Positions 1 through 15,185 of a stretch of 64,000 nucleotides of DNA are shown in pieces (position 1 is the stretch's first letter; every line of letters begins with the position of its first letter). The stretch comes from Neolewinella xylanilytica (GTDB lineage: Bacteria > Bacteroidota > Bacteroidia > Chitinophagales > Saprospiraceae), in NCBI RefSeq assembly GCF_002934605.1, contig NZ_PTJC01000006.1, forward strand, positions 1,054,001 to 1,118,000, read 5' to 3'. The translations under genes and the position numbers were made by a program. The notes below the pieces were generated by a model. That model had not been told where the DNA came from. It made no database searches and was given only the letters and a program-made list of their open reading frames with translations.

Positions 1-920
<920 letters not shown>

Positions 921-921
921 G

Positions 922-949
922 AACCATCGGGGCTTCCGCCCCCGGTTTT
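922..949 (+). terminator. Hairpin terminator after tuf
   Basis: Starting two bases after the tuf stop codon, AACC and a GGGGC arm pair with GCCCC and GGTT around a TTCC loop. The structure ends in a short T run (946-949). This fits an intrinsic terminator for tuf. Confidence 0.6.
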
Positions 950-963
950 ACTATAAAAAGTGG

Positions 964-995
964 AAGTTAAGTGCCCGAATGAGGGTACTTAACTT
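964..995 (+). terminator. Second hairpin after tuf
   Basis: A 13-bp inverted repeat (964-976 with 983-995, one G-U pair) encloses a 6-base loop. There is no T run after it, so it may back up the first terminator or protect the tuf mRNA 3' end rather than terminate by itself. Confidence 0.5.
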
Positions 996-1067
996 TCGCA
1001 TTTAGGAAGTACGAATTTTAATGTGCGGAGTAGGGAGTTGAAAGGTCCGAGTAAGCTGTCAAGCACC

Positions 1068-1097
1068 TTTTTATCCCGTGTCTCTCCGTTAGATTTC
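1068..1097 (+). promoter_or_regulatory. Possible promoter for tRNA-Trp/secE
   Basis: TTTT at 1068-1071 and TAGATTTC at 1090-1097 resemble the Bacteroidota -33 (TTTG) and -7 (TAnnTTTG) elements, each with one mismatch and an 18-base spacer. The predicted start lies just before the tRNA at 1110. The match is imperfect. Confidence 0.35.
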
Positions 1098-1109
1098 GTA
1101 CTTCAACTT

Positions 1110-1182
1110 ACGGGTGTAGCTCAATTGGCAGAGCACTGGTCTCCAAAACCAGGGGCTGGGAGTTCGAGTCTCTCCACCCGTG
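1110..1182 (+). tRNA. trnW: tRNA-Trp (anticodon CCA)
   Basis: A complete cloverleaf is visible. The 7-bp acceptor stem is 1110-1116 with 1175-1181, the anticodon stem is CTGGT/ACCAG, and the loop CTCCAAA carries anticodon CCA at 1143-1145. The T loop is TTCGAGT and the discriminator base is G1182. The 3' CCA is not encoded. Its position directly before secE is common in Bacteroidota and suggests co-transcription with the secE-nusG operon. Confidence 0.97.
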
Positions 1183-1235
1183 CTTACTTTACAAGGGATG
1201 CGCAGTCCCTTCACTCTTCAACCCTTCCCTTTCTC

Positions 1236-1430
1236 ATGGATAAGCTAGGACTATACTTACGGGAAAGTTATAACGAGCTGGTCCACAACGTGACCTGGCC
1301 TCCGTATTCTACGCTCCAGACCAATACCGTATTGGTGCTGATCGGTTCCGCCATTTTCGCGCTGCTGATTCTAATGATGGATTTCGTGTGGAAGAATGTC
1401 GTGGATTTTATCTACAACAGCGCGGTTTAA
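1236..1430 (+). CDS. secE: Preprotein translocase subunit SecE
   Basis: A 64-residue protein starting MDKLGLYLRESYNELVHNVT, which matches short single-span bacterial SecE. An amphipathic N-terminal helix containing the conserved WP (VTWPPY) is followed by one transmembrane helix at about residues 30-52. SecE clamps SecY in the inner-membrane translocase. The frame is open for about 210 bases upstream, but that part runs through the tRNA, so the ATG at 1236 is the start. nusG follows after 18 bases, the standard order. Confidence 0.95.
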   Translation: MDKLGLYLRESYNELVHNVTWPPYSTLQTNTVLVLIGSAIFALLILMMDFVWKNVVDFIYNSAV

Positions 1431-1448
1431 GCATACTTCGAAAACAGC

Positions 1449-1994
1449 ATGGCAGACAACAAATGGTACTCGCTGCGGGTCATCAGCGGCAAGGAAAAAA
1501 AGATCAAGGAACGCATCGAGAAGGAAATCGAGCGGAATGACTGGGGTAGCCACGTCACCAAGATCGTCGTGCCAACGGAGAAGGTGTATAAGATTCGTAG
1601 CGGTAAAAAGGTGATTTCCGACCGGAACATTCTACCGGGCTACATTTTGGTAGAAGCCGACCCTTACGCCCTGAATGCGGAAGTAGTCGATGCCATCACC
1701 AGCCTGCCGAATGTCATTCACTTTCTCGGCAAGAGCGAGCCCGTACCCATGCGGGAATCGGAAGCTAACCGATTGCTCGGTAAGGTGGACGAGAGCCTCG
1801 AAGCCGGCGATACCATGATCGAGCCCTTCATCGAGGGGGAAACGGTGAAGATCATCGACGGCCCCTTCAACGAGTTTGTCGGCGATATTCAGGAAGTCAA
1901 CGAAGAGAAGAAGAAACTTAAGGTCATCGTCAAGATCTTCGGCCGCGGTACGGAAGTCGAGTTGAACTTCATGCAGGTCGAGAAACAATCGTAA
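1449..1994 (+). CDS. nusG: Transcription termination/antitermination protein NusG
   Basis: This 181-residue protein has the NusG N-terminal domain (KWYSLRVISGKEKKIKERIE) and a C-terminal KOW domain (EGETVKIIDGPFNEFVGDIQ). NusG binds RNA polymerase, raises processivity and links it to Rho or to ribosomal protein S10. The length is normal for the phylum. It sits between secE and rplK, and the 77-base gap to rplK suggests one transcript with the L11 genes. Confidence 0.97.
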   Translation: MADNKWYSLRVISGKEKKIKERIEKEIERNDWGSHVTKIVVPTEKVYKIRSGKKVISDRNILPGYILVEADPYALNAEVVDAITSLPNVIHFLGKSEPVPMRESEANRLLGKVDESLEAGDTMIEPFIEGETVKIIDGPFNEFVGDIQEVNEEKKKLKVIVKIFGRGTEVELNFMQVEKQS

Positions 1995-2071
1995 ATAATT
2001 ATCATTCCAACCGTCGGAGGTGTCCGTTAAGCAAAACGCGGTCCCCGTTCGTACGACACAAATAAGTCAGC

Positions 2072-2515
2072 ATGGCTAAGGAAGTAGAAACCTTTATTAA
2101 ACTTCAGGTCCGCGGAGGAGCGGCCAATCCCGCCCCGCCGGTGGGTCCGGCACTGGGTGCCAAAGGTGTTAATATCATGGAGTTCTGTAAGCGGTTCAAC
2201 GCCGCTACCCAGGACAACCAGGGTAAGATCCTCCCGGTCGTAATTACGGTATACCGCGACAAGTCCTTCGACTTTGTCATCAAAACGCCCCCCGCCGCCG
2301 TCCAGCTACTGGAGGCTGCCAAACTCAAAGGTGGTTCCAAGGAATCCAACCGGAACAAAGTGGGCAAGGTAACCTGGGATCAGGTACGCACCATCGCCGA
2401 GAACAAAATGCCCGACCTCAACGCCTTTACGGTGGAGAGCGGAATGAAAATGGTGGCCGGCACCGCGCGGTCCATGGGTATTACCGTAGAGGGAACTCCC
2501 CCCTGGGAAGCCTAA
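2072..2515 (+). CDS. rplK: Ribosomal protein L11
   Basis: Large-subunit protein L11, 147 residues. It has the proline-rich N-terminal segment ([20 protein letters not shown]) and the C-terminal rRNA-binding domain ending in [19 protein letters not shown]11 binds 23S rRNA at the GTPase-associated centre. It is the first ribosomal gene of the cluster and is followed after 85 bases by rplA, with a small hairpin in that gap. Confidence 0.98.
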   Translation: MAKEVETFIKLQVRGGAANPAPPVGPALGAKGVNIMEFCKRFNAATQDNQGKILPVVITVYRDKSFDFVIKTPPAAVQLLEAAKLKGGSKESNRNKVGKVTWDQVRTIAENKMPDLNAFTVESGMKMVAGTARSMGITVEGTPPWEA

Positions 2516-2557
2516 TTGCCGCGTACCCTTCATCACATTATTTCAATCAAGTAGGGA

Positions 2558-2575
2558 GCACGCCCGTTGGCGTGC
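2558..2575 (+). other. Hairpin in the rplK-rplA gap
   Basis: GCACGCC (2558-2564) and GGCGTGC (2569-2575) form a perfect 7-bp stem with a CGTT loop, ending 25 bases before the rplA start. Without a T run it is not a terminator. It could be a processing site or an L1-responsive leader element, but nothing here proves either. Confidence 0.45.
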
Positions 2576-2600
2576 GCTATAAACCTCAAAATCTTTCATA

Positions 2601-3293
2601 ATGGCTAAACTTAGTAAGGCGCGCAAAGCCGCCACTGAGAAAGTCGATGCGACTAAGCAGTACAGTCTCGATGAGGCAATGACGCTCGTAAAGGAGGTCA
2701 ATACGGCGAAGTTCAATGCATCGGTGGACGTTCACGTCCGTCTGGGGATCGACCCCCGCAAAGCTGACCAGGCCCTTCGGGGTACCGTTACGCTTCCTCA
2801 CGGTACCGGTAAGACCAAACGGGTACTGGCCTTCGTAACTCCCGACAAGGAAAAGGAAGCACTGGATGCCGGTGCGGACTACGCCGGTCTGGATGACCTG
2901 GTAGCAAGAGTTACCGATGGTTGGACGGACTTCGACGTTGTCGTGGCCATGCCACAAACGATGGCTAAAGTAGGTCGCCTCGGCCGGGTACTGGGTCCAC
3001 GTGGCCTTATGCCCAACCCGAAAACGGGTACCGTAACGATGGATGTAGGCAAGGCTATTTCTGACGTAAAGGGAGGAAAGATTGCTTTCCGGGTTGACAA
3101 ATTCGGTATCGTCCACAGCAGCATCGGCCGCGTTGAATTCAGCCCCGAGCAGCTTAAGGAGAATGCTAACGAATTACTCGGAACGCTCGTGCGTATGAAG
3201 CCGAGCAGTGCCAAGGGCAACTACATGAAGTCCGTCACCATTGCGTCCACGATGAGCCCCGGTATCAAGGTCGACCCGAAGACCATCGCCTAA
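2601..3293 (+). CDS. rplA: Ribosomal protein L1
   Basis: Large-subunit protein L1, 230 residues, normal length. The family signature is visible as [20 protein letters not shown], and the C-terminal part returns to domain I ([19 protein letters not shown]). L1 forms the stalk at the ribosomal E site and in many bacteria represses its own operon. Only 19 bases separate it from rplJ. Confidence 0.98.
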   Translation: MAKLSKARKAATEKVDATKQYSLDEAMTLVKEVNTAKFNASVDVHVRLGIDPRKADQALRGTVTLPHGTGKTKRVLAFVTPDKEKEALDAGADYAGLDDLVARVTDGWTDFDVVVAMPQTMAKVGRLGRVLGPRGLMPNPKTGTVTMDVGKAISDVKGGKIAFRVDKFGIVHSSIGRVEFSPEQLKENANELLGTLVRMKPSSAKGNYMKSVTIASTMSPGIKVDPKTIA

Positions 3294-3312
3294 CCGTCCC
3301 AAACGAAAAATC

Positions 3313-3843
3313 ATGAATAAGACAGATAAAGCGGCGGCCATTGAATCCTTAAAGGAGCGGTTCGCTAACAATGAATACTTCTACATCGCCGACGCTTCGA
3401 CGCTATCCGTAGAGCAGGTGAACAAGCTGCGCGGGATTTGCTTTAAAAGAGGCGTCAGCATGCAGGTGGTGAAGAACACCCTGGCGCGCAAAGCGCTCGA
3501 GCAACTGCCGGAAGAGAACAACTACGCCCCCTTATTCGATGCACTGAAGGGCCCGACGGCCATTCTGTTTGCTGAGGTGGGCAACGCACCGGCAAAGGTC
3601 ATCAAGGAGTTCCGGGAGGAAAAGGGTGAACGCCCCATCCTTAAGGCTGCTTACATCGCCACTTCGATTTACAGTGGCGACAATCAACTCGATGTCCTCG
3701 CCAAGCTCAAGTCGCGCGACGAAGTACTCGCCGACATCCTTACCCTTCTCCAGAGCCCGATGCAGAATCTGCTCAGCGGCCTGAAAGGACAGGGATCGAA
3801 ACTGGCCGGCGCGCTCAAAACACTCGAGGAACGCGAAGCGTAG
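3313..3843 (+). CDS. rplJ: Ribosomal protein L10
   Basis: Large-subunit stalk base protein L10, 176 residues. The N-terminal rRNA-binding domain (IESLKERFANNEYFYIADAS, then KNTLARKAL) and a C-terminal helical segment that would carry L7/L12 dimers are recognisable. It follows rplA after 19 bases. A compact hairpin starts a few bases after its stop codon, then a 180-base gap leads to rplL. Confidence 0.97.
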   Translation: MNKTDKAAAIESLKERFANNEYFYIADASTLSVEQVNKLRGICFKRGVSMQVVKNTLARKALEQLPEENNYAPLFDALKGPTAILFAEVGNAPAKVIKEFREEKGERPILKAAYIATSIYSGDNQLDVLAKLKSRDEVLADILTLLQSPMQNLLSGLKGQGSKLAGALKTLEEREA

Positions 3844-3848
3844 CTCGC

Positions 3849-3863
3849 GCGGGCGTCGCCCGT
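3849..3863 (+). other. Hairpin after rplJ
   Basis: CGGGC (3850-3854) pairs with GCCCG (3858-3862) around GTC, with an extra G-U pair outside. Pyrimidine-rich sequence follows. It may attenuate or process the transcript between rplJ and rplL. Confidence 0.35.
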
Positions 3864-4023
3864 TCTCCTAGTTCATTAGCCTTTTCGTTCGTCAGCGCTT
3901 ACGCCCATTTAAGCAGGGCGGAATCTTACAGACGAAATGGCTATAAACTAAATCACTAATTAACTGGCTTCCAAGCTGATACGCGATACTCTTATCGTAA
4001 TCACTTTTAAATACTTTATTATT

Positions 4024-4404
4024 ATGGCAGACGTAAAAGCAATTGCCGACTCGCTCGTAGAACTGACTATCAAGGACGTTACCGAGCTCCTGCAGATCCT
4101 TAAAGACGAACACGGCATCGAGCCCGCAGCCGCCGCAGTAGCGGTAGCAGCTGGTGGAGGTGGCGAAGCCGCCGGCAGTGCCGAGGCTGAGCAGACCGAG
4201 TTCGACGTCGTACTGGAATCTGCCGGTGGCAGCAAGCTCAAAGTCGTGAAGGAGGTCAAGACCCTACTCGGTCTCGGTCTGAAAGAAGCTAAGGAAATGG
4301 TCGATGGTGCTCCAGCCACGATCAAGTCTGGCGTGGATAAGGCTGAAGCCGAAAGCATCAAGGCCGCCCTCGAGGAGGCCGGTGCCACGGTTGCGGTGAA
4401 GTAA
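4024..4404 (+). CDS. rplL: Ribosomal protein L7/L12
   Basis: A 126-residue stalk protein with an N-terminal dimerisation domain ([20 protein letters not shown]), an alanine/glycine-rich hinge (about residues 36-58) and the C-terminal factor-binding domain ([16 protein letters not shown]). It recruits translation GTPases to the ribosome. A 180-base gap precedes it and 271 bases follow before rpoB, giving room for the separate control of L7/L12 and polymerase output known in other bacteria. Confidence 0.98.
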   Translation: MADVKAIADSLVELTIKDVTELLQILKDEHGIEPAAAAVAVAAGGGGEAAGSAEAEQTEFDVVLESAGGSKLKVVKEVKTLLGLGLKEAKEMVDGAPATIKSGVDKAEAESIKAALEEAGATVAVK

Positions 4405-4431
4405 TTCAGTGCCCTCCATCAAAGGATATAA

Positions 4432-4611
4432 GCGCGGGGCGATAGCCCATGGCCGTCACCCCGTGCTTCTTCCTTCTTTCGTTAGGCTTAGCGGACAACG
4501 GTCCGACTGGGCCATTCGCGTATAAGAAATCACCTGCGGGTGCAACCAAACCGGGTTCCTTCGTGTTGACATACTTCGCGATGCCCCATACCGCCGGGAA
4601 CATTTTCCCGG
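4432..4611 (+). promoter_or_regulatory. Two hairpins in the rplL-rpoB gap (possible attenuator)
   Basis: The 271-base gap holds no gene. GCGCGGGG (4432-4439) can pair with CCCCGTGC (4459-4466), and CCGGGAA (4594-4600) pairs perfectly with TTCCCGG (4605-4611), followed by TTATATA. The second hairpin ends 64 bases before the rpoB start. The position matches the partial attenuator known between rplL and rpoB in Escherichia coli; the function here is inference. Confidence 0.35.
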
Positions 4612-4675
4612 TTTATATACCATATCATCCGGTCTTCGGCCACCGCGGAAGGCTATCGACCGGTTAAACCAAGGA

Positions 4676-8506
<3,831 letters not shown>

Positions 8507-8533
8507 GTTAGGATGCCCCTCCGCCAGGCAACC

Positions 8534-8616
8534 ATCAATCCCGAACGCGGGATTGGTCATCTATAAAATCAAGTTTTGGCGGCGGAGCGCAGGTGCAATT
8601 CCCGCGTCCCGCCGCC
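8534..8616 (+). other. Two hairpins between rpoB and rpoC
   Basis: The first stem pairs 8534-8543 with 8548-8557 around a 4-base loop. The second pairs GGCGGCGG (8578-8585) with CCGCCGCC (8609-8616), continued by a 4-bp inner stem. Neither has a T run. They lie 24 bases before the rpoC start and could affect mRNA processing or rpoC translation. Confidence 0.45.
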
Positions 8617-8639
8617 CGAACTACCCTATAAAATAAACT

Positions 8640-11600
8640 ATGGCTTTTAAGAAGACTACTAACCTCCAGAAGCAGGACTTCGACGCGATCACCATTAGCC
8701 TGTCTAGCCCGGATGATATCCTGGAGCGCAGCTACGGTGAGGTCTTGAAGCCCGAGACCATCAACTACCGGAGCTATAAGCCCGAGCGTGACGGTCTTTT
8801 CTGCGAGCGGATCTTCGGCCCGGTAAAGGATTACGAGTGCTACTGTGGTAAGTACAAACGGATCCGGTACAAGGGCATCGTCTGTGATCGTTGTGGGGTC
8901 GAAGTGACCGAGAAGAAAGTACGTCGCGAGCGTATGGGCCATATCCGGCTCGTCGTACCGGTAGTACATATTTGGTTCTTCAAGTCGCTGCCCAACAAGA
9001 TCGCCTACCTCCTCGGCTTCAGCTCGAAGTTCCTGGAGAGCATTATCTATTACGAGCGCTACGTGGTCATCAATCCCGGCATCCGGGAGAGTGAGGAGAT
9101 CATGCACAAGACGCTCCTTACCGAGGAACAGTACCTCGACATTCTGGAAACCCTGCCGGCCGAGAACCAGCAGCTCGAAGACGGTCATCCGGATAAGTTC
9201 GTCGCCAAAATGGGTGCCGAAGCGATCCGCGATTTGCTCGAAGGGCTTAAACTGGACGAACTGAGCTTCCAGCTGCGTCACCAGGCTAACACCGAAACGA
9301 GCCAGCAACGTAAGAGTGAAGCACTGAAGCGGCTACGGGTGGTAGAAGCTTTCCGCGATGCGCAGGAAAACGTTACGAATAAGCCAGAGTGGACCATCAT
9401 CCAATACCTGCCCGTAGTTCCCCCGGAACTGCGTCCGTTGGTACCCCTGGACGGTGGTCGCTTCGCCTCTTCCGACCTCAACGACCTGTACCGTCGGGTG
9501 ATCATCCGGAACAACCGCCTCAAGCGCTTGCTGGAAATCAAGGCGCCCGAGGTCATTCTCCGCAACGAGAAGCGGATGTTGCAGGAAGCCGTTGACAGTC
9601 TCTTCGACAACAGCCGTAAATCCAACGCCGTAAAGGCCGAAGGAGGTCGCGCGCTGAAGTCGCTGTCCGACATCCTCAAGGGTAAGCAGGGTCGTTTCCG
9701 CCAGAACCTGCTTGGTAAGCGTGTCGACTACTCCGGTCGTTCGGTTATCGTGGTAGGACCTACGCTGAAATTGCACGAATGTGGTCTGCCGAAGGGTATG
9801 GCCGCCGAGCTCTTCAAGCCCTTCATCATCCGTAAGCTCATCGAGCGCGGTATCGTGAAGACGGTGAAATCGGCCAAGAAACTTGTCGACCGCAAAGAGC
9901 CCGTAATCTGGGAAATCCTGGAGAACATCCTGCGCGGTCACCCCGTACTGCTCAACCGGGCTCCGACGCTTCACCGGCTTTCGATCCAGGCTTTCCAGCC
10001 CAAGCTGATCGAGGGTAAGGCGATCCAGTTGCACCCGCTCGTCTGTTCGGCCTTCAACGCCGACTTCGACGGTGACCAGATGGCCGTGCACGTACCGCTG
10101 AGTCAGGCAGCTATCCTGGAGGCCCAGGTACTGATGCTGTCGGCCCACAACATGTTGAACCCGCAGAACGGAACGCCCGTGACCCTGCCCAGCCAGGACA
10201 TGGTACTCGGTCTCTACTACATTACCAAGCAGCGTCGCAGCGAAGGGGAGATCAAAGTAAAGGGAGAGGGGCGCAAGTTCTACAGCTCCGAAGAGGTGAT
10301 GATCGGCTATAACGAGGGCAAGGTAGACCTGCACGCCGTCATTCACTGCCGCGTTCCCATGGAACAGGAAGACGGAAGCCTCAAGCTGAAACTGATCGAG
10401 ACCACCACCGGACGGGTGATGTTCAACTCCGCGGTTCCCGAAGGCATGCCCTTCCAAAACGTGCTGCTGACCAAGAAGAACCTGAAGCTGGTTATTGCCG
10501 ATATCCTCGAGCGGTCCAACTTCGCCGTTACGGCCACCTTCCTCGATAAGATCAAGGATATGGGTTTCACCTGGGCGTTCAAGGGCGGTCTGTCCTTTAA
10601 CCTCGGTGACCTCATCTCGCCTTCCGTCAAGCAGGACGTGCTCGATCAGGCACGTGCCGAGGTGGACGACGTGATGGACAACTTCAACATGGGTCTGATT
10701 ACCAACAACGAGCGGTACAACCAGATCATCGACAAGTGGACCTACGCCGACAACCAGATCACCAATACCCTCATGCAGGAGTTAGCCACGCACAAGCAGG
10801 GCTTTAACTCGGTCTACATGATGCTGGACAGTGGTGCACGGGGTTCTACCCAGCAGATCAAGCAGCTCTGCGGACTGCGCGGTCTGATGGCCAAACCGAA
10901 GAAATCGAACGACAGCGGCCCGGCCGTTATCGAAAACCCGATCCTCTCGAACTTCGTGGACGGACTCTCGGTGCTCGAATACTTTATCTCTACCCACGGT
11001 GCCCGTAAGGGTCTGGCGGATACGGCCCTTAAGACGGCCGACGCCGGTTACCTGACCCGTCGACTCGTCGACGTCGCGCAGGACGTAGTAGTCATGGAAA
11101 ACGACTGTGAAACCCTCCGGGGCATCGATACGTCGGCGCTCAAGGAGAATGACAAGGTCGTAGAAAGCCTGACCAGCCGGATCGCCGGCCGCTTCGCGCT
11201 GCACGATATCGTTCATCCCGTTACCGATGAGGTGATCGTGAAGGCAGACGAGTACATTGACGACCGTACCGCCAAGTACATCGACGACGAGGGCATCGAG
11301 GAGGTGACCATCCGTTCGGTACTTACCTGTGAGGTCAAGCGGGGCGTCTGCGCCAAGTGCTACGGCAAGAACCTAGCTACCGGACGGCAGGCCGAAATCG
11401 GCGATGCAGTCGGTATCATTGCCGCCCAGTCGATCGGCGAGCCCGGTACCCAGCTGACGCTGCGGACCTTCCACGTCGGTGGTATCGCATCGGTAACCCG
11501 GCAGGAAAGCGAACTCGTTTCCAAGTTTAACGGTAAGGTCGTCTTCGACGGCGTCCGTATCGTTACGGCGGAAAATGACATGGGCGACAAGCAGGACGTT

Positions 11601-12995
11601 GTTCTTTCCCGGTCCGGCGAAGTCAAAATCGTCGACCCCGAAACCAGCAAGGTTTACGCTACCCACCACTTGCCCTACGGTGGTACCATCCACATCAAGG
11701 ACGGACAAACCATCAAGAAAGGTCAGGTCATCGTGGAATGGGATCCGTACAACGCGGTAATCATCTCCGAATTCAAGGGTACGGCCCGCTTCTCCGACAT
11801 CGACGAAGGTGTTACCTTCCGTACCGAACGGGACGACCAGACCGGCTTCGAGGAGAAGGTGGTTATCGAGACCCGCGACCGTAAGAAGATTCCCACCATC
11901 GCTATCCTCAGCAACGACGGCGAGGAACTACGGAGCTATAACCTCCCCGTAGGTGCTTACATCAGCATCGAAGACGGCGCGAAGGTTGTTGTAGGGGAGA
12001 AAATCGTTAAGATTCCCCGGAAGTTGGGTAAGATCGCGGATATCACCGGTGGTCTGCCACGGGTTACGGAACTCTTCGAGGCCCGGAACCCCAGCAACCC
12101 GGCCGTTGTATCCGAGATCGACGGTGTCGTTACCTTCAGCAAGAAGATCAAGCGCGGCAACCGCGAACTGATCGTCGAAGCTAAAGACGGACAGAAGCGC
12201 AAATACCTGATCAACCTGAGCAAGCACATCCTGGTCCAGGATCAGGATTTCGTTCGGGCCGGTATGCCCCTCTCCGACGGCGCCATCGCTCCCCGCGATA
12301 TCCTCGATATTAAAGGTCCCTTCGCCGTACAGACCCACCTGGTCAACGGCGTGCAGGAAGTTTACCGCTCGCAGGGTATCACGATCAACAACAAGCACAT
12401 TGAAGCGATCGTCCGTCAGATGATGCGTCGGGTGCAGATCGTAGATAGTGGCGACACCAGCTTCCTCGAAGGAGAAGCCGTCGAGCGCTACGAATTCTTC
12501 GAGCAGAACGACTGGATCTTCGACAAGAAGGTCATCACCGATGCCGGAGAAAGCGAGAAGCTCAAGGAAGGACAGATTGTCACCATGCGTCAGGTCCGTG
12601 AGGAAAACAGCTACCTGAAGCGGAACGACCTGAAGAGCGTGGCTTACCGCGATGCTCAGGCTGCTACCAGCTTCCCGCTGTTGCAGGGTATCACCAAGTC
12701 GAGCCTCGGTACGCCGAGCTGGATCAGTGCCGCCTCCTTCCAGGAGACGACCAAGGTGCTCTCTACCGCCGCGATTGCCGCCAAGCGCGACTACCTCGAA
12801 GGACTCAAGGAGAACGTCATTGTCGGTAAGCGGATTCCCGCCGGTACCGGTATGCGCCGCTACGACCGCCTGTTCGTGACCACGAAGGAACAGCAGGAGG
12901 CATGGGAGGCCCGTCAGGCCGCCTTTGCCGAGGAAGAAGCCGCTACCCGGGCCGCCGAAGAAGCCGAATTGGCTTCCGAGGAACCGGCCGAATAG
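8640..12995 (+). CDS. rpoC: DNA-directed RNA polymerase subunit beta'
   Basis: The beta' subunit, 1451 residues. Near the N-terminus is the zinc-binding segment [20 protein letters not shown], and the catalytic magnesium-binding motif appears as [12 protein letters not shown]. The trigger-loop region ([18 protein letters not shown]) follows, next to a second cysteine set ([16 protein letters not shown]). The C-terminal tail is acidic and alanine-rich. A strong intrinsic terminator begins 24 bases after the stop codon, so the rpo operon ends here. Confidence 0.98.
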   Translation: MAFKKTTNLQKQDFDAITISLSSPDDILERSYGEVLKPETINYRSYKPERDGLFCERIFGPVKDYECYCGKYKRIRYKGIVCDRCGVEVTEKKVRRERMGHIRLVVPVVHIWFFKSLPNKIAYLLGFSSKFLESIIYYERYVVINPGIRESEEIMHKTLLTEEQYLDILETLPAENQQLEDGHPDKFVAKMGAEAIRDLLEGLKLDELSFQLRHQANTETSQQRKSEALKRLRVVEAFRDAQENVTNKPEWTIIQYLPVVPPELRPLVPLDGGRFASSDLNDLYRRVIIRNNRLKRLLEIKAPEVILRNEKRMLQEAVDSLFDNSRKSNAVKAEGGRALKSLSDILKGKQGRFRQNLLGKRVDYSGRSVIVVGPTLKLHECGLPKGMAAELFKPFIIRKLIERGIVKTVKSAKKLVDRKEPVIWEILENILRGHPVLLNRAPTLHRLSIQAFQPKLIEGKAIQLHPLVCSAFNADFDGDQMAVHVPLSQAAILEAQVLMLSAHNMLNPQNGTPVTLPSQDMVLGLYYITKQRRSEGEIKVKGEGRKFYSSEEVMIGYNEGKVDLHAVIHCRVPMEQEDGSLKLKLIETTTGRVMFNSAVPEGMPFQNVLLTKKNLKLVIADILERSNFAVTATFLDKIKDMGFTWAFKGGLSFNLGDLISPSVKQDVLDQARAEVDDVMDNFNMGLITNNERYNQIIDKWTYADNQITNTLMQELATHKQGFNSVYMMLDSGARGSTQQIKQLCGLRGLMAKPKKSNDSGPAVIENPILSNFVDGLSVLEYFISTHGARKGLADTALKTADAGYLTRRLVDVAQDVVVMENDCETLRGIDTSALKENDKVVESLTSRIAGRFALHDIVHPVTDEVIVKADEYIDDRTAKYIDDEGIEEVTIRSVLTCEVKRGVCAKCYGKNLATGRQAEIGDAVGIIAAQSIGEPGTQLTLRTFHVGGIASVTRQESELVSKFNGKVVFDGVRIVTAENDMGDKQDVVLSRSGEVKIVDPETSKVYATHHLPYGGTIHIKDGQTIKKGQVIVEWDPYNAVIISEFKGTARFSDIDEGVTFRTERDDQTGFEEKVVIETRDRKKIPTIAILSNDGEELRSYNLPVGAYISIEDGAKVVVGEKIVKIPRKLGKIADITGGLPRVTELFEARNPSNPAVVSEIDGVVTFSKKIKRGNRELIVEAKDGQKRKYLINLSKHILVQDQDFVRAGMPLSDGAIAPRDILDIKGPFAVQTHLVNGVQEVYRSQGITINNKHIEAIVRQMMRRVQIVDSGDTSFLEGEAVERYEFFEQNDWIFDKKVITDAGESEKLKEGQIVTMRQVREENSYLKRNDLKSVAYRDAQAATSFPLLQGITKSSLGTPSWISAASFQETTKVLSTAAIAAKRDYLEGLKENVIVGKRIPAGTGMRRYDRLFVTTKEQQEAWEARQAAFAEEEAATRAAEEAELASEEPAE

Positions 12996-13019
12996 ATCGA
13001 TTTCGAAATGTACATGCAA

Positions 13020-13055
13020 CGCCCCGCCGGTCTTCCCGGCGGGGCGTTTTATTTT
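13020..13055 (+). terminator. Terminator of the rpoBC operon
   Basis: A perfect 11-bp GC-rich stem (13020-13030 with 13036-13046), a TCTTC loop and TTTTATTTT make a textbook intrinsic terminator. The T run ends only 5 bases before the ATG of the next gene. Confidence 0.9.
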
Positions 13056-13060
13056 GGACC

Positions 13061-13996
13061 ATGATCTACGTTCATTTCCACCTCAGTCGAGAAGAAGCCA
13101 ATTACCTCTCCGACCGGATAGGACAGCGCAGCGTGGCGTTTGCCGCCGGAGAATCCGAGGACGAACAACAGCGGATGTGCCGGGATGCGGAAATCATCCT
13201 AGGCAATCCACCCGTCGCATGGTTGCGCGATGTTGGCGATCTTCGATGGATGCAGCTGTCATCTGCCGGTTTCAGACCTTATACCGCACTGGCTGACGAA
13301 AAAGTAAGCTTTCAAATCACCAATTGCGCGGGGCTGTTCGGGACGCCGGTGGCGGAGACGGCCCTAGCGGGTATCCTGGCGCTACTACGGCGGATTCCGA
13401 CATTCGTACGCGACCAGGAGCAACGGCACTGGCGGGGCGCGGCTATCCGTCCCGAACTCGGGACCCTCTCCGGTAAACGTGTCATCGTGCTTGGGAGTGG
13501 CTCCATTGGCGGTAGGTTCAGACAGTTACTGGACGGATTCGATTGCCGGGTAGCGACCATGGGCAACCATAATGTTGCCGACTTTCACACGCTGCGCGAA
13601 CTCGACGCCAGGCTTCCGGAGGCGGACGTCGTGATGGCGGCCCTGCCGGACACGGAAGCGACACGCGATATGTTCGATGCCCCTCGGCTGAGCTTGCTAT
13701 CGAGTACTTGTATATTCGCTAACGTGGGGAGAGGTAACCTGGTAGATGAACAGGCACTACTGGCCCGCTTAGTGGACGGGACTTTAGGTGGGGCGGTATT
13801 GGACGTCACGCGCAACGAGCCCCTGGGCCAAAACGATCCACTCTGGAAAGCCCCCCGCACCGTGCTTACCCAGCACAGTGCCGGCGGAGCACAGGATGAA
13901 CGTCGCAGGATCATCGATCGCTTTCTCCATAATTTAGCCCGGTACGACAGGGGGCGGCAGCTCGATTACTCGGTAGATCTGCACCGGGGGTATTAA
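13061..13996 (+). CDS. D-2-hydroxyacid dehydrogenase family protein
   Basis: A 311-residue NAD-dependent oxidoreductase of the D-isomer-specific 2-hydroxyacid dehydrogenase family. The nucleotide-binding motif GSGSIG is at residues 145-150. The usual helix after FGTPVAETALAGILALLRR, the motif ANVGRGNLVDEQAL and the C-terminal histidine segment (TVLTQHSAGG) are present. The substrate cannot be read from sequence. The frame is open upstream into rpoC, but the ATG at 13061 gives the normal N-terminus. It sits against the rpoC terminator with almost no room for a leader. Confidence 0.85.
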   Translation: MIYVHFHLSREEANYLSDRIGQRSVAFAAGESEDEQQRMCRDAEIILGNPPVAWLRDVGDLRWMQLSSAGFRPYTALADEKVSFQITNCAGLFGTPVAETALAGILALLRRIPTFVRDQEQRHWRGAAIRPELGTLSGKRVIVLGSGSIGGRFRQLLDGFDCRVATMGNHNVADFHTLRELDARLPEADVVMAALPDTEATRDMFDAPRLSLLSSTCIFANVGRGNLVDEQALLARLVDGTLGGAVLDVTRNEPLGQNDPLWKAPRTVLTQHSAGGAQDERRRIIDRFLHNLARYDRGRQLDYSVDLHRGY

Positions 13997-14147
13997 GCCG
14001 GCCCGAATGTTATATTCGGAATAGATCAAGCAAAAAGGGGCGACGTAGCGCGGGTGTCTTCCTACTTACCTTGGAATTAGAAATTTCGACCCGTAAATCC
14101 CGCACCGATCGCTACTCTTTCGGTGTCGCCGCCCGAGCACCTTTCAG

Positions 14148-15185
14148 ATGGGAGTACATACCAAGAACGAGTTGGTCATCGCGCTGGATGACTATTCCAA
14201 AACGCCGAAGTATCTGCAACTGGCGAATACCATCGTGCATGCCATCGAAGATGGGTTGCTCGCGGTGGGGGATAAGTTGCCTTCGGTCAACCGCTTATTG
14301 ATCGAGCACGATATTTCGCGGGATACCGTGGTCCGAGCCTACGACCTACTGAAAAAGGAGCAGGCCATTGAGAGCGTTCCCGGAAAGGGGTACTACGTCA
14401 AATCCAAGCAGGAGGGTAAACGTCCACGCATTCTGCTGTTGTTCAACAAACTCAGCGGGCACAAAAAGCTGATCTACGATGCTTTCACGGAGACGCTCGG
14501 AGACGGGGCCAGCATTAATTTCTACATTTACAATAACGATTTTAACCTGTTCAAGCGCATCATTCAGAATGGCCTGAATAAGGACTACACCCACTTCGTA
14601 CTGATCTCCCATTTTCTTGAGGGGGGAGAGCACGCCCTGGATGTCATACGGACCATACCACCGGAAAAGCTGGTGATTTTGGATAAGAAAGTCGAAGGAA
14701 TCACAGGGGAATTTGCCGCCATTTATCAGGATTTCGAGCACGATATCTATCACTCGCTTTCGGAGTTGAGGGAAAATCTCTCCCGGTACCAGCGGCTGAA
14801 ACTGATTTTCCCCGACTATACCTATCACCCGCGGTCGATTAAGGATGGTTTCCTCAAATTCTGCGCGGAATATGCTTTCAGCAACCAACTGGTGAGCGAC
14901 ATCGGGGCGGATACCATCGAGAAGGGCGATGCCTTTATTAACCTCATGGAAGACGACTTGGTAACCCTCATCAAGCGGTCCCGGAAACTCGGCCTCCGAA
15001 TCGGTCAGGACGTGGGAATTATATCCTACAACGAGACGCCGCTAAAGGAAATCTTGTTGGATGGCATCACGACGGTGTCGACCGATTTTACCCTGCTCGG
15101 TAAGACCGCGGCAGAATGTATCCGGGGGGGTAGGGGGATTCATCGGGCTAATCCCTTTCACATCAAGGTGAGAAATTCCCTTTAA
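14148..15185 (+). CDS. GntR-family regulator with LacI-type sensor domain
   Basis: This 345-residue protein has an N-terminal GntR winged helix-turn-helix at about residues 10-80 (KLPSVNRLLIEHDISRDTVV, then GKGYYVKS). A periplasmic-binding-protein-like domain fills the rest and ends in NPFHIKVRNSL. Bacteroidota use this architecture for sugar-responsive control of catabolic genes. It lies 322 bases upstream of susC in the same direction, so it is probably the local regulator of the utilization locus, sensing a released monosaccharide. The effector is unknown; rhamnose, galacturonate or fucose would fit the neighbours. Confidence 0.85.
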   Translation: MGVHTKNELVIALDDYSKTPKYLQLANTIVHAIEDGLLAVGDKLPSVNRLLIEHDISRDTVVRAYDLLKKEQAIESVPGKGYYVKSKQEGKRPRILLLFNKLSGHKKLIYDAFTETLGDGASINFYIYNNDFNLFKRIIQNGLNKDYTHFVLISHFLEGGEHALDVIRTIPPEKLVILDKKVEGITGEFAAIYQDFEHDIYHSLSELRENLSRYQRLKLIFPDYTYHPRSIKDGFLKFCAEYAFSNQLVSDIGADTIEKGDAFINLMEDDLVTLIKRSRKLGLRIGQDVGIISYNETPLKEILLDGITTVSTDFTLLGKTAAECIRGGRGIHRANPFHIKVRNSL

